From positions 271,684 to 335,683 of the forward strand of contig KN805408.1 in NCBI GenBank assembly GCA_000818945.1: a DNA stretch of 64,000 nt, read 5' to 3'. Below the pieces are notes generated by a model. The model saw only the letters and a program-made list of their open reading frames with translations, ran no database searches and was not told where the DNA came from. This document shows, piece by piece, positions 14,001 through 21,489 of the stretch. The translations under genes and the position numbers were made by a program. This DNA is from Schizochytrium sp. CCTCC M209059. Its lineage: Eukaryota; Sar; Bigyra; Thraustochytrida; Thraustochytriidae. Within the stretch, counting starts at the first letter, position 1; each line of letters begins with the position of its first letter.

Positions 14001-16293
14001 CGTAGTATGGCGGTTCCGGAAGGCAAAGCCCGCTGACGCGGGACTCGGCGTCATAGTCTTCTAGATTTGCGCCCTCTTTGATGGGAACAAGCGGCGGGCC
14101 GAGCACAGCTTGCTGAAGGAGAAGACTCGTGGCGTGGGCTCGCTCCTGCCACTCGGCATATTTGTTTTTGCTGTACTCCTTGATAACCTTTGCAAAACTA
14201 ATGTACTCTGCCATGACGTTTTGCCAAGTTTGCGAACCGTCGAACCAAGACTCCATTTTGCGAAAGCGCATAATGGGCCGTTTGGCACGGTAGTAGAGAT
14301 GCTGGGCCCAAGCGATCGAGCCCGCAACGGGCGGGAAATTCTTGAACACGGGAGGTTCCGCCGCGTTGGCCTCGAATGTTTCTCGAACGCGCTCGAGCTC
14401 CTTGCTGTACTGCAAGAGGATATCGTCAAACTTTTGCATCATTTGGCGATTGATGGACTCGCGACTCTGAATGTTTTGAAAGTTTTGCAAAAGGTCAAAG
14501 GCGCCTTCTGCCGAGCGCAGCTTTTGGAACGAGGTGTCGATGAAGCGCTTCGTCATGTCCTCGATCTCGTCAACCTTGAGACGAAATTGCGACATGACCG
14601 CGTCCCAGCTCGTCTTGTAGCGACGGTCGAAGATATCGAAAGGCACGGACTCGAGCGGATCGATGAGGGCTTCGACGCGACGCATGACTTCGTCGATGCC
14701 CTCAGAGTCGCCCGTCACGGCCTTGAGTTCGGGGCCGAGAAACTTTTGGAACTGATCGAGAACGAGGGCGACCTCGTGGAGGTTCTCGCAGATCTTGGCC
14801 ATGTAATTGGTCTGCTCAAAGAGACGTTTACGGTCGAACTCCCAGCGATGGTCTGTTCCGCTGGCCTCGATCTTCTCGCGCACAGACATGTAGGTCTTGT
14901 ACCAGCTTTCGAGCACCGTGCTGGCCTCGGAGATGGATTTCAGCGCGATTTCGGGGGACCTGCGCAGAACGGTCCGAATGCTGATCTCTGTGGCGACCTT
15001 GTCGGCGATCTCGCCCCCAATGCGCTCCATGAGCGGCACCATGCGTTCATCAGTGTTGTAGTGGCGCGAGATGATCCAGACCATTCGAATCGCGTTCATC
15101 ATGGACGGCAGCGTGTCAAGGATGGATCCGAGTGTTCCGGAGCTGATCGCCTTAAAATGCCTCTCGAGCGTGGAAAGGAACTTTACGTTGTCCTTGGCCT
15201 CGACGTAGAGCTTGGTAAGCTCTGCAAAGTGGAAGCGAAAGGTAGGAAACATGTTAGCCTCGACCAGTTCGAGAGCTTTGAGCATGTGCTGTACGGTGGG
15301 GAGGCTGATTTGCTCATAAAGAGCACTCAGCGCGGCGTTTCGCTTGCGCCAGAACTCAATTTCTGCCAAGGGTCCGGCACGCTGCGGCGTTTTGCGCGTC
15401 TCTTGGTCAACGACCTGAGAAACGGCTTTGGACCACTCCTCGAGGGCCTCTTCGAGTTGGCTCACGGCCTCGTAGTCGTCCGCGATTGTATCGAGGTCTT
15501 GAATGGCAACATCTGGAATGTAGAGGTGGACGTCGCCATTGACTTGCTGTAAGGCATGTTCGATTTGTGACTCAAACTTTTGCATGTTTGCACGCAGCTC
15601 ACGACTCAGAGAGGACGAGGCAGACTGCTCCATGATGTTGACAGAGGTCTTGGCGGCGAGGGAAGTCTTGGTGACGCCAAGGGCCTGTGCACCGTCTCCT
15701 CCCTTGGCCTCGGCTTCGCGAAAGTCTACATCGATGCCGCCATCGCTAATGGCCTCGTGCTCGGGCCCGCTGCTGGCGCCCGGTGACCGAATCGGATCGT
15801 CGAGGCCCGGGCTGGTCCTTCCGGGAGCAGCTCTGTCCAGGAGGGGAATGTAGACCTCGCGAATAATGTCGCCCAGATCGGCAAGCGGATCACCTGTGAG
15901 GACGCCAAATTCGAGCTGATCGTCTTGGCCATCTCCAAGAGGTCCATCTATTGTCTTGCACAGATAGACTTGCCGCCGTCCGGCGAGCCCCATACCGGGG
16001 AGTTCGCCAGGAAGAAGCACTTTGTGGAAAAGGGACAGAAATTCACTGCCTTGTTTTTCTGCCCCATTGTCGGCGCCGTCGTGGTTATCGCTGTCCTCGT
16101 CCTCCTCGTCCTCGCCCTCGAGCACAAAGATGAAGCAGGTCTCGCACGGCGCACTCGCCAGGAAGGTATCGAGCTCTACTTTTCCTCGCGATTCGCTCCA
16201 GTTGACGTAGACGGACTCGTCAACGTCGAGGCCTGTGCAGACGGTTTTTCGGACCCAAGTGTGTAGCGCTAGGTTCTCATCGGCTGCGCTCAT
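2053..16293 (-). CDS. Axonemal dynein heavy chain (inner-arm, DNAH10-like), single exon
   Basis: Motor subunit of a ciliary/flagellar dynein arm that moves along doublet microtubules using ATP. The uninterrupted frame from ATG 16293 codes for 4746 residues, normal for axonemal heavy chains. The frame runs about 158 codons further upstream but without any ATG, so MSAADENLALH is the first possible start. After the N-terminal tail and linker come four P-loops: GPAGTGKTE near residue 2049 (AAA1), GPTGGGKT near 2336 (AAA2), GDPGTAKT near 2720 (AAA3) and GVGGSGKQ near 3075 (AAA4). A coiled-coil stalk (about 3300-3430 and 3525-3615) flanks the microtubule-binding tip. The C-terminus ends SRWVLQGVSLSLNIDS, as axonemal chains do. 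The tail motif ISRHYNTDERMVPLMERI suggests the DNAH10/I1-arm group by memory; the subclass needs a tree. A low-complexity Ala/Asp insert is coded near 13440-13560. No intron is visible in 14.2 kb. Confidence 0.97.
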   Translation of the reverse strand: MSAADENLALHTWVRKTVCTGLDVDESVYVNWSESRGKVELDTFLASAPCETCFIFVLEGEDEEDEDSDNHDGADNGAEKQGSEFLSLFHKVLLPGELPGMGLAGRRQVYLCKTIDGPLGDGQDDQLEFGVLTGDPLADLGDIIREVYIPLLDRAAPGRTSPGLDDPIRSPGASSGPEHEAISDGGIDVDFREAEAKGGDGAQALGVTKTSLAAKTSVNIMEQSASSSLSRELRANMQKFESQIEHALQQVNGDVHLYIPDVAIQDLDTIADDYEAVSQLEEALEEWSKAVSQVVDQETRKTPQRAGPLAEIEFWRKRNAALSALYEQISLPTVQHMLKALELVEANMFPTFRFHFAELTKLYVEAKDNVKFLSTLERHFKAISSGTLGSILDTLPSMMNAIRMVWIISRHYNTDERMVPLMERIGGEIADKVATEISIRTVLRRSPEIALKSISEASTVLESWYKTYMSVREKIEASGTDHRWEFDRKRLFEQTNYMAKICENLHEVALVLDQFQKFLGPELKAVTGDSEGIDEVMRRVEALIDPLESVPFDIFDRRYKTSWDAVMSQFRLKVDEIEDMTKRFIDTSFQKLRSAEGAFDLLQNFQNIQSRESINRQMMQKFDDILLQYSKELERVRETFEANAAEPPVFKNFPPVAGSIAWAQHLYYRAKRPIMRFRKMESWFDGSQTWQNVMAEYISFAKVIKEYSKNKYAEWQERAHATSLLLQQAVLGPPLVPIKEGANLEDYDAESRVSGLCLPEPPYYVNFSDDLVRLIRETKYLDRMGYQVPEAALNVALQEEKYHGYVQALNEMLENYHAILRSLRPVERRLVATRLRELQSELRHGFDPCNWCSLHIPTLIERCTKAINEFQSVIVQIHKSSSMIEEVIESIENAALVDVDLFADRLGRSSQHSGKPGGAAPASSPAAIASATAIPVADAAGEADADADADGTMEISVLYETLEKSLQEKVAALVRKYQSIGPLLVKVEEIVASSNTGASPVLAEFYNFWEKRMYNAITKMVIRGIASFEVLLNLDREGEGAGAALSDDGMGASSAAVGPATNMRPPLCHVQAALNGSDVSVSPALTDIYKYVSRIVRSIVESSKSFHRWMRGTCKECEPVVVSEDEDPIVFSFYQDVSKSPHVIKLMLGLNHSFQRTFTIVRRYLDTWQRYDEVYGLWDAKRKEQLGRLRDKKPSCVYFDNRIAIYDKLSDTVRAQTSRKDIDFLRIDCYSVQAGLSARAQQWTEEYGRVLFEIAKGRIDALNEEVRQCREVLESDPSDLEELKHVLHVIASVNEKTMVKELEIADIMESFRTLAKFELLPDRLIVETEETAAAAAAAPLSPKTPGADGANSLQNRIQEAEAAFADARTLDETWRQLVLDSKTKDLRMDQVKDEFRQVTQTSAEDFVTTVRALKRAFETTGPGTKSNGDGELDEGVELMEHYVEKLAHMFREREQIVNAQKLFNLDITSYPELNQVKTELGKLQQIYGLYSELKAFESEMSSMLWSELDVHALLKGAEDLEKKLRKLPKELRAMSTYDAVEEAIVRFRDSIPLIQSLKNDAMKKRHWDKLSKVTGVVFEMDPKTFTLGALFEMKLARFEAEIAEIVNEGNQEAKIEKALKDIEEKWKDTNFGVAKYKKNGVDKGFVLRSCDDIKLELEDNMLNLQTMSGSRFVVSFADVVRKWEKQLNHVLETIDVWFKVQSKWMYLESIFVGAEDIRMQLPEEAKKFDQVDKAWKGVMVGTSKTPNVVEACHAENRIETLRALSERLDLCQKSLSDYLDTKRNSFPRFFFISDDELLSVLGSSDPTSIQVHMLKLFDNTKYLQFGRGAKTVIGMGSSEDEEFSFATPAPVEGPVEQWMTTVESEMRKSLCKISKEGTFFYAKQDRVQWVDDNIGMTGLLGTQIWWTWEVQDVFRRVRDGNKHAMKQFADKLTAQLNELVHKVRQNISSHMRKKVNSLLIIDVHARDIVDKFVRDSILDEREFAWESQLRFYWDQVVDDVIIRQCTGAFDYGYEFMGLNGRLVITPLTDRCYMTITQAHTFNLGTAPAGPAGTGKTETVKDLAKGMALPCFVINCGEGLDWKAMGSIFSGLAQIGAWGCFDEFNRINIEVLSVVSAQLQAIQGGLKAGRKKVDIGLGSEIRLDKKIGVFVTMNPGYAGRTELPDNLKALFRPVTMIVPDLLQICEIMLFSEGFGLARGLAKKMTTLYSLAKGQLSKQHHYDFGLRALKSVLVMAGGLKRQYAEMPEDLVLMRALRDSNMPKFVFDDVPLFRGLIADLFPGLDCPRVAFELLKVEIEGWLEKNNFRPSDEETFQLQVDKTIQMYETLLTRHTCMIVGPTGGGKTVVLECLQEAQGKAFDQSIKMFVLNPKAQTLPELYGELDPVTRDWTDGVLSNLFRSMNEPLPAGRENELRWLIFDGDVDALWIENMNSVMDDNRLLTLPNGERIRLQPYCKLIMETFDLQYASPATISRCGMVYVDPKNLGYKPYYERWVRTRDPASEQGGAAGDDNEAEGNASEAADARAHLQTLLLELFETYVPKCIDFVLEGVLEDEIVERPTQVVPITNLSMVKQLCALMDAMLALGGLKDDPDAQNAAEDAEEMDAAAAAMASKQQLSDVDVEGLFVFGVVWSIGGQLLEESRDRFASVVASCSSTGLPEKLFDSYYDTTTCRWEKWESRVPAYQQPSPFEFNRIMVPTKENVLYTQLLRLTKVVEKPVLFIGDPGTAKTVTIQNFIDSQKQESHMKLNLNFSSRTTSLDVQNNIVDVVDKRTGRIYGPPAGKQLLIFIDDMNMPIVDTYGTQAPIALLHFLVGKGAMYDRGKDLDLRIYKDLQFFAAMGPPGGGRNNVDPRFISLFNVFNLTPPSEAVLTHIYSSIITSYLKDKFDDNVVALGPKITSCTLRLYNALLLALPPTPSKFHYVFNLRDLGRIFEGMCRATPDEFDGMPGSVVRLWHNECARVLFDRLISEEDHLYVREEFTTILAENFPEHVDAVMAEPMLFGDFTQAVSRLAEEAEDPMIYKDLQTFDTVRKVFDEVLELYNVDNKPMTLVLFEMAIEHLCRIYRVLGLPLGHCLLVGVGGSGKQSLTRLATFACGYKIFEIVLSRGYGEKEFRDDLKELYRMLGEGPVVFLFTDAHVVEEGFLELINNMLTTGMVPALLENDEKDAACNGVRAEAKAAGLIDTKDNLWAFYVRKCRMNLHIVLAMSPSGDTLRVRCRNFPGLVSGCVIDWFFPWPADALRSVANYFLQDEPLPEQQREAIVEHMVVVHQGVIESSERFYAELRRHNYVTPKNFLDYLANYRAGMKENKRKVEENIKRLGGGLTKLQEAEVSVDAMSKELASKKIIVDGKTKDCQEMIADIDTKQKIAAEQQEAAEQKKKELEESNEIIVAEKAKADEQLMEALPALEAAAEALDNLDKNDITEIKAFASPPPAVASVCMCVVYLRPTGTEDENSGWKGAKAMMGQGNFLASLKAYDKDSITEKMIRKVKTYFRDPEFNMENMKKISKAGAGLFQWVIAIVKYHEVARNVEPLRNKVRDLEKQKAAAEKELGEIMQKLSELEEQLGELNAKFSEANEELTALRDEAQLMEKRLTAASKLIEGLSSEKERWSKDISGLESKTVQLVGDCLLGASFLSYLGVFTSKYRRELVEGVWEPDVRERGVPLSDDFKVETLLTDDVEIQKWNGEGLPGDDHSIQNGILTTNCSRFPLCIDPQQQAVKWIKRKEAANNLTVRTFSDGDFMKHLELAIQFGNPYLFENVDEELDPMIDPVLERNTIVENGQRMIVIGDKKVDWDANFRLYMTTKLANPHYTPEVMGKTMIINYSVTISGLADQLLNVVVGHERADIEEKFAEIVTQMSDNTQALAQLEDTLLKTLASSTGNILDNEELIATLEEAKTKAVDIHAQIENASFTKDEIQSARKQYQPVAKRGSILFFALSGLSTLMRMYETSLASFLTVFQKSLDDAKKDGILDNRLRNMIEEATRQLYDYTCTGIFERHKLMFSLQLTCMIMEGDGELDRSQLDFFLKGDTSISSDGESRKKPCEWISDSGWKDLIKLETMGESFAGLADSVENQERSWNAWYELEAPETEPFPEGFAQRLNPFEGLLLTRCFRPDRVYNAVKLFIMGHPRLGEKYVQPPVLNFQRIYNQSTEYTPMVFILSPGADPALDIQALGEELGFAGNLFKTVSLGQGQGPLAMQLLETGAARGHWVLLQNCHLLISWLRELEKVLETMHKVNPAFRLWMTTDPTEKFPMGILQRSLKVVTEPPDGLKLNMRSTLARLDESVLEECDHAAYRPLVYVLTFLHAVVQERRKYGKIGFNVAYDFAGSDYAVSRRLVSLYLNKALDNGDEMIPWGSISYLVGSAMYGGRVSDDYDRRVLLTYVDEYMGDFLFDDCQKFFFSRAGFEYDLPEDGQLETLRGHVEKMPLNCGPSVFGLHPNAEIGYLTSATRSLWKNLVDLQPRTASSSGGMSREEVIERSAENIQRNVPEPVDILIVKKKLGIPSPTEIVLLQELERWNVLVATMASSLVDLKRALKGEIGMSEALDELASSLFNGYLPGMWRRLCPDTQKGLGSWIEHFKHRFDQYSSWIEEGEPKVMWLSGLHIPESYLTALVQAACRQRNWPLDKSVMYTKVTQYSSPDQVEERPDMGCFVSGLYLEGAAWDLEQSCLVPQPPKVLVQELPLLRVIPIEASKLKLQDTLKTPVYVTQDRRNAMGVGLVFSADLATTEHPSRWVLQGVSLSLNIDS

Positions 16294-17138
16294 GGTATCG
16301 TTGACGGTGTCCACGACCCCTCTTTCCTTTCTTATCGCGGAGTTTGGCTTTTCCTTGGCGCGAGTCCGGTTTTCCGTCGAAGGGAGCTCGTCGTCCTTAC
16401 TTCGCTTCACCTGCTCGCTGTCTTTCGCTCCTCCGCTCCTTCGATCGCCCCGCGGCAGAGCGGCCTTCGGCGCAGCCGGCCTCGGCTCGGCGCGGCGCGG
16501 CGCGGCGCTGCGCGACTTGGCGCAGCTCAGTACGGTTGCCTCTTTGACTTGCTTGCAGGACTCCTTTTCTCTGACCGTTCGTTCGCTTGCTCGTTCCTGC
16601 TGGCTGGCCGGCGCCTTTCGCTCGCTCAATCGATACTCTCCCTCTCCCCCTCTCCCCCTTTCATTGCCAGCTTGCCGCCGCCCTCTTCTGCCTGCAAGAG
16701 GCGCGCAAGACTGTGACTGTTCCGCTCGAGCCACGCGCTTTTTGCCATCGCCTGCGCGCCTCGGCACGCGAGGACCTGTCGTAGCGTTTCCGGTAACCCG
16801 CTCGTAGCGCTCTCACAGAGGGCCGTTAGACTCCTTTTTAGACCACTTCAGTGGCAAGAGAACCAGAGGTTCCAGAGATTTCAGAGATTCCATAAAGTCC
16901 AGAAGTCGGAAGGTCTCGAATGGCGTCGAGAAGGAAATAATTCTTCTTCTCGCGAGCGAGACCGGAGCAGACCAGACGCGAGCAGACCAAGCCCAGCTTT
17001 TCTGGAGCGACGGGACTCGCGTCGATCCGCCTGAACTCGACGCGAGAAGTCCGCGGAAACGCGTTGGCCCGGGATAACGTCGTCGGGTTTCTTTTGCGCT
17101 GCCGAACGGCACAGCAGCCCGGGGCGCAGAGGAAGACG
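16294..17138. promoter_or_regulatory. Shared upstream region of divergent dynein and Zim17-like genes
   Basis: The 845 bp between two divergently oriented start codons must hold both promoters. It is GC-rich and includes CGGCGCGGCGCGGCGC-type tracts near 16490. In-frame upstream extensions of both genes exist but lack an ATG. No TATA box was identified with confidence. Confidence 0.5.
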
Positions 17139-17672
17139 ATGATGATGGTCATGGCCCGGGGCGCTCGCGCTGGCAGCCTCAAGCTCGCGGCGCGGAGACC
17201 GAGGCCCTGGATCGCGACGCTGAGCAGCAAGAGCAGCGGAGACGTGGGTGATGATGGGAAGAGCGGCCAGACTGCCGAAAGCACGGGCCAAGCTGACGCC
17301 ACGGATGCGCGGCTGCGATCGATTCTGCAAAACATCAAGTCCCAAATGGAGAAGCGGTCGATGCGCAGCGGCGAGGAGCGTATTGCACTTGCGTTCACGT
17401 GCGCGTATCAGGGAGACTGCGAACAGCCGGACGAAGATAGTCGTCGGGTTGTCAAAACTATTTCCAAGCATTCATACCAAAAGGGCGTGGTTCTTGTCAA
17501 GTGCCCCTGCGAGCATCTCCATCTTATCGCGGATAATCTGGGTTGGTTTGGCGAAGAACGAAACATTGAGGAAATTCTCAAGGCTCGCGGTGATGAAGTG
17601 CGCCATTTGAGCGCTGCTGATCTCGTGGATATCGAGGACCACACCTCTTCAAGCGGCGGAAGGCTCGCCTAG
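17139..17672 (+). CDS. Zim17/Hep1/DNLZ-type mitochondrial zinc-finger protein, variant zinc site
   Basis: Family role (established): DNL-type zinc-finger proteins are co-chaperones that keep mitochondrial or plastid Hsp70 soluble. The first ATG in the frame, 17139, gives 177 residues beginning MMMVMARGARAGSLKLAARR, an Arg/Ala-rich stretch without acidic residues that looks like a mitochondrial presequence. The conserved core is present: TISKHSYQKGVVLVKCP, then HLHLIADNLGWF with the family's DNL signature. The zinc ligands are odd: the family normally has two CxxC pairs, whereas here the first pair is CAYQGDC (C-x5-C) and the second is CPC (C-x-C). No frameshift or splice site explains this. 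It is divergent with dynein. A start at 17151 (MARGARAG) is also possible. Confidence 0.85.
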   Translation: MMMVMARGARAGSLKLAARRPRPWIATLSSKSSGDVGDDGKSGQTAESTGQADATDARLRSILQNIKSQMEKRSMRSGEERIALAFTCAYQGDCEQPDEDSRRVVKTISKHSYQKGVVLVKCPCEHLHLIADNLGWFGEERNIEEILKARGDEVRHLSAADLVDIEDHTSSSGGRLA

Positions 17673-18780
17673 GTCTCTTAGCTTTGCTTTTCGCATTTCT
17701 TTCTCTCAATTTTTCCATTGTGACCAGCACGTCGGCCCCGGACCACAATCTCCTTAAAAGTCAGATAAGAAGATGATGATGAAGAAGAACAAGTAGACAA
17801 GGGTCATGATGCAAGTACAGATGGAAGCTTTTTGCGAAAATAGCTTTACCCTTCTTTTTCTCCTCCCTTGCAATTGCCATTATTTGAATTCAATTTTTCG
17901 TCCTGTCAGATCTTCTGGTTCACAATGCAAATTTTTTATTTAATGGGGATGAAAATTGGCGTGCCGGCCATCCATCAGCTGCTAGGCCTGTGTTTACATT
18001 TCCCCCTTTTGGTTTGTTTCGCGTATAGAAAGCCCTGTGCAAGCCCTTCTCTCCGTTCATTAAGTTTAAAAGTACGCCACCTTAAGAATTCGAACCTAAG
18101 CACAATATTTGGTCAAGGATTCGTGCGCGAGCAAAAAGCATTATTCGTTAAAGATCATATTCGTTCAAATTCGAGAGGCGAAATGTAAATTCGGGTCGCG
18201 AGGCGGTGCGCACTCTTTTAGCTCGGTGTAATACCCTGGGGGCCGAAACTTGCGTAGCAAAAACGTAAATTGCGTTACACACGCAGAGGATATAATTCAC
18301 TTGTCAGCTAGCTGGCGCAAGCCGAGAGCGCCTGCTGCGCCAAGGGCAAAACGTGAATCACCGAATATTTCAGGTAACGTGGATACCCTAAATTTCGCTG
18401 ATCTTCACTTGAATTTGCGAACACCGGCGCCCGGCGGCCACTGACACTGATGCCAAAGGCCGCTTTTTCTATGTCAGAACGGGAGAGTTGGCCTTTCCCC
18501 TCCGCATTGGCAAGATGCGCCAAGTTTTTATTGACTCGCTTGAATTTCGAGCGTTTCAAGGCCTGTAGTGCAGACGTATTTTGTTTGAAGACAAGATTCG
18601 TAATGTCGCAAGCAACAGCATCTAAACCTAATGCTATGATTGCACCTTGCACGCGATAGCGAATGCGACTTGTCCGCTCGGAGGAAGTCAGTCGCAGTCG
18701 CTGCTGCGGCAGTCAGTCTCTGTCTGTCGGAGGTGCGTTCGTCTGAACGTAGCGCAAGACTACTATGGGCATGTGAGGAC

Positions 18781-18846
18781 GCGCGCGCGCGCACACTCGC
18801 ATACACACACGCACACACTGACGCGCTCGCGCGTGCACGCGCACCT
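18781..18846. repeat. Alternating purine-pyrimidine tract (GC/CA), possible Z-DNA former
   Basis: The stretch consists mostly of GCGCGC, CACACA and GTGCACGCGC runs. Alternating purine-pyrimidine sequence of this length can adopt left-handed DNA; that is general knowledge about such sequences and not shown here. Confidence 0.7.
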
Positions 18847-19210
18847 TCACTCAACCAAGTGTCGTCATCGCTCGCTCCTCTGCACCTACAAGCACACCAC
18901 TGCCATCTGGAGCTGGTGGATGCCTCTGCTGCTGAAAACATTCGATTCGCTGGCCGGGCCGGCCGGCTCGGCGCAAAGGTTGCCTCTGCGCACGCCATGA
19001 AGCGAGACGGCATGGAGGCCCGCGAGCCAGAAATGCGATGCGATATACGCGATGCAATGCAGTGGCACGCCATTGCACGGAATGGAGTGGCTCGAGAAAA
19101 GAGGTGGCCCTCGACGGAAATGACCCTCCGTGTCTCCCGGAGGGTCAATGTGTGCGCCGTTTCGCCCCAGCCAGCCCAGCCCCGCTCCGCACCTCTCTCC
19201 GCTCCGCGCG

Positions 19211-19243
19211 TCGCTCTCGCTCTCGCTCTCGCTCTCGCTCTCG

Positions 19244-19276
<33 letters not shown>

Positions 19277-19279
19277 TCG
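19211..19279. repeat. Hexanucleotide repeat (TCGCTC)n followed by (TCGCTG)n
   Basis: About five TCGCTC units pass into about six TCGCTG units, giving a one-strand pyrimidine-rich tract. It lies about 700 bp upstream of the transporter start. A related imperfect TCGCTC/TCGTTC tract occurs at about 52566-52620, upstream of the Kelch-RING gene. Confidence 0.9.
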
Positions 19280-19991
19280 GCGCGGCGGCCGGCGCTGACT
19301 GTTGCCGCGCGTGCTCGGCGCGGCGGCGTCGAGCTCGGCGTCCTCGCGCGGGACCCATATCCTCTGTCCCCCGGCCCCTCTGCTCGCACGGCAGGCCGAG
19401 CGGCGGCACGAGCCGCGCCGCGGCCGCCATCTAACGACCGGCCGGAAGGAGAAGGAGAACGCGCGCGCAGAACAGGAACACCGCCGCCGGCAGCGGCTAT
19501 AACCGCGCGGGCAGGGCGGGCGGGAACGCGCAGACCCGCTTCGACCCGCTTCGACCCGCGTCCACGCAGGGCCAGCGAGAGGAGCGCAGGCGGGCGAGCG
19601 AGCGAGCGAGGCCGCGCGGGGCGAGCGCGAGCGCGAGCGGGAGCGGCAGCGCGGCGGCGGCGAGGCCTGGAGGCGCGGGAGCCGACGTCGACGCGGGCGA
19701 CGGACGAGCGGAGGGAGGAAGAGGAAGGGGCGAGGGAGCCAGCCAAGGCAGCCCAAACCGGGCGCGCTGCAAAAGCGTGTCTCGCGTGCGTGCAGACTCG
19801 AGCCGGGAGGCGAGGCAGGCAAGAAGGCGGGCGCTGACGCGAGGCTTCCAGGGCGCCGAGGGTGAGGCGTCTGCGCGCTTGATTCCTGGGCCCCAGGGAG
19901 GAAGGCCAAGGAAAGCGGCAACATTCGCGCGAACTTGGTCTCGCGGGCCGCGGCTCGCAAGGACGAGGTCAAGCCCGCCCCCGTCGCCAAG

Positions 19992-21077
19992 ATGGCAGAC
20001 CCGTCCAGGAGCGTGCGCATCCCGTGCACCGATACCCTGGTGGACCTCAAGTACTTGAGTCTGCTCTTGCTCGTGGCGCAAAATGTTTGCCTCGTGCTGT
20101 CCATCCGGTACTCGCGCATCCACCAGATGGAGGATGGCGCCTACGTGTCCTCGACGGCCGTCGTCGTGTCGGAGTTCCTCAAGCTCGTCGCCTCGCTCAC
20201 GCTCGAGTATCTTTTTGAGACCGGACCCAAGGAGTCCTTTACGGCCAAAATGAAGGACGAGTTCTTTAACATTGACACCGTCAAGCTCTCTGTCCCTGGC
20301 CTGCTGTACACCTTTCAGAACAACATGCTCTTTGTCGCGCTCACCAACCTGACGGCTGCCACCTATCAGGTCACGGCGCAGCTGAAGATTCTCACCACTG
20401 CTGTCTTCTCGGTCATCATGCTCGGCAAGCAGATCTCTATGCAGCAAACTCTTTCATTATTCATGCTCACCATTGGCGTTGGCGTCGTTCAGGTCGCCGT
20501 GCAGCAAGCGAGCGCCAAGCCGGTACAGCAGAACACCGAAGAGATGAACCAGATGGTCGGTCTCGCCGCTGTGCTCTCGGCATGCCTCACCTCGGGCTTT
20601 GCTGGTGTCTACTTTGAGAAGATCCTCAAGCGCGGCCGCAAGGTGTCCATTTACATTCGCAACGTTCAGCTCGGCTTTTTCGGAGTTGTCATTGGCCTCA
20701 TCACCGTCGCGGCAAATGATCTCGACAAGGTAATGGAGGGTGGCTTCTTCCAAGGCTACGGCGTGCCGGTCATGATTCCCATTCTCACACAGGCCGTCGG
20801 TGGTCTTCTTGTTGCCGTTGTCATGAAGTACGCGGACAACATTCTCAAGGGTTTTGCAACCTCGCTCAGCATTGTGCTTGCCTCGATTCTTTCCGCCTTT
20901 CTTTTCGAGGTTCCCATCACCAACCTCTTTATGGGCGGCGCCGCCCTTGTCATCTTTGCCGTCTACGTGTATGGCAAGTTCCCGCCAAAACCTTCTGCCG
21001 ACGCCAGCAAGGGAACGTACTCGGCCGTCCCCACGGCGGCGCCAGAAGGCAAGACCACCGAACTTTCCAAGGTTTAA
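19992..21077 (+). CDS. Nucleotide-sugar transporter, SLC35A type (UDP-GlcNAc/UDP-Gal-like)
   Basis: Golgi/ER membrane antiporter that brings UDP- or CMP-sugars into the lumen for glycosylation, exchanging them for the nucleoside monophosphate. The ATG at 19992 has a good context (CCAAGATGG) and gives 361 residues, normal for SLC35A. About ten hydrophobic segments are visible, starting with LKYLSLLLLVAQNVCLVLSI. Family signatures are VPGLLYTFQNNMLFVAL, LTAATYQVTAQLKILTTAVF, the segment after GLAAVLSACLTSGFAGVYFE, and KYADNILKGFATSLSIVL. The tail is cytosolic and polar (KPSADASKG). Substrate cannot be read from sequence; UDP-N-acetylglucosamine or UDP-galactose is most typical for this look. 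It converges with the esterase gene on the other strand; 412 bp separate them. Confidence 0.93.
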   Translation: MADPSRSVRIPCTDTLVDLKYLSLLLLVAQNVCLVLSIRYSRIHQMEDGAYVSSTAVVVSEFLKLVASLTLEYLFETGPKESFTAKMKDEFFNIDTVKLSVPGLLYTFQNNMLFVALTNLTAATYQVTAQLKILTTAVFSVIMLGKQISMQQTLSLFMLTIGVGVVQVAVQQASAKPVQQNTEEMNQMVGLAAVLSACLTSGFAGVYFEKILKRGRKVSIYIRNVQLGFFGVVIGLITVAANDLDKVMEGGFFQGYGVPVMIPILTQAVGGLLVAVVMKYADNILKGFATSLSIVLASILSAFLFEVPITNLFMGGAALVIFAVYVYGKFPPKPSADASKGTYSAVPTAAPEGKTTELSKV

Positions 21078-21489
21078 TTTGTTGCAAAGGTTTTGATATC
21101 TTGCCGCAATGTTTGTTTCATGATGGGCAAGACCAAAACAAACTACAAACCACCAAGAAACTTACAATGGACATTAGAACTGCTGCGGCACTTTGCTGCT
21201 TCGCAGAGACAGTCTTGACGTCGTTTCTCACGCACACAAACAGAGGGTAAAAAGAACAAGGACCGTTTCGTCTTCTCTCCCCCCCGCCCCGGGGGAAAAA
21301 ACCATTCTTTAGAATTCACAACCTTCTTTCCACACTCCAAACAATGATTTTCTGCTCGTGTCTCTCGATCGTGCGTTTCACCGCATTTTCTATGCTTATG
21401 CAATCTGTAGACTCACTGTAAAAAGTTAGCGTTTATTTTATTCACGCATCATGCTGCCTGTATGTGGAAAGACACAAGATTTCGCGATC
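21078..21489. other. Convergent 3' intergenic region
   Basis: This stretch lies between the 3' ends of the transporter (+) and esterase (-) genes. A poly-C/poly-G patch (about 21276-21295) is followed by a short A run. No gene is seen and no unambiguous polyadenylation signal was found. Confidence 0.5.

Larger units (their letters stand above)
17673..19991. other. Intergenic region, 2.3 kb, no convincing gene
   Basis: The first 1 kb (17.7-18.65 kb) is comparatively AT-rich and should contain the 3' end of the upstream transcript. From about 18.7 kb it becomes very GC-rich with simple repeats and many overlapping open frames on both strands, which I regard as composition artefacts. The last part is the upstream region of the transporter gene; the frame of that gene is open upstream of 19992 but only with a TTG, not an ATG. 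Confidence 0.55.

Noticed and set aside
16294..16767. N-terminal extension of dynein by 158 residues
   Set aside because: No ATG occurs in the extension, and it is Arg/Ser/Ala-rich in the manner of GC-rich leader sequence.
18085..18160. A tRNA-like T-loop (GGTTCGAATT on the minus strand)
   Set aside because: The stem does not pair fully and no D-arm, anticodon arm or acceptor stem can be fitted around it.
18640..19840. Several overlapping frames of 230-325 codons on both strands
   Set aside because: Arg/Ala/Ser-rich products of GC-rich and hexanucleotide-repeat DNA without conserved motifs.
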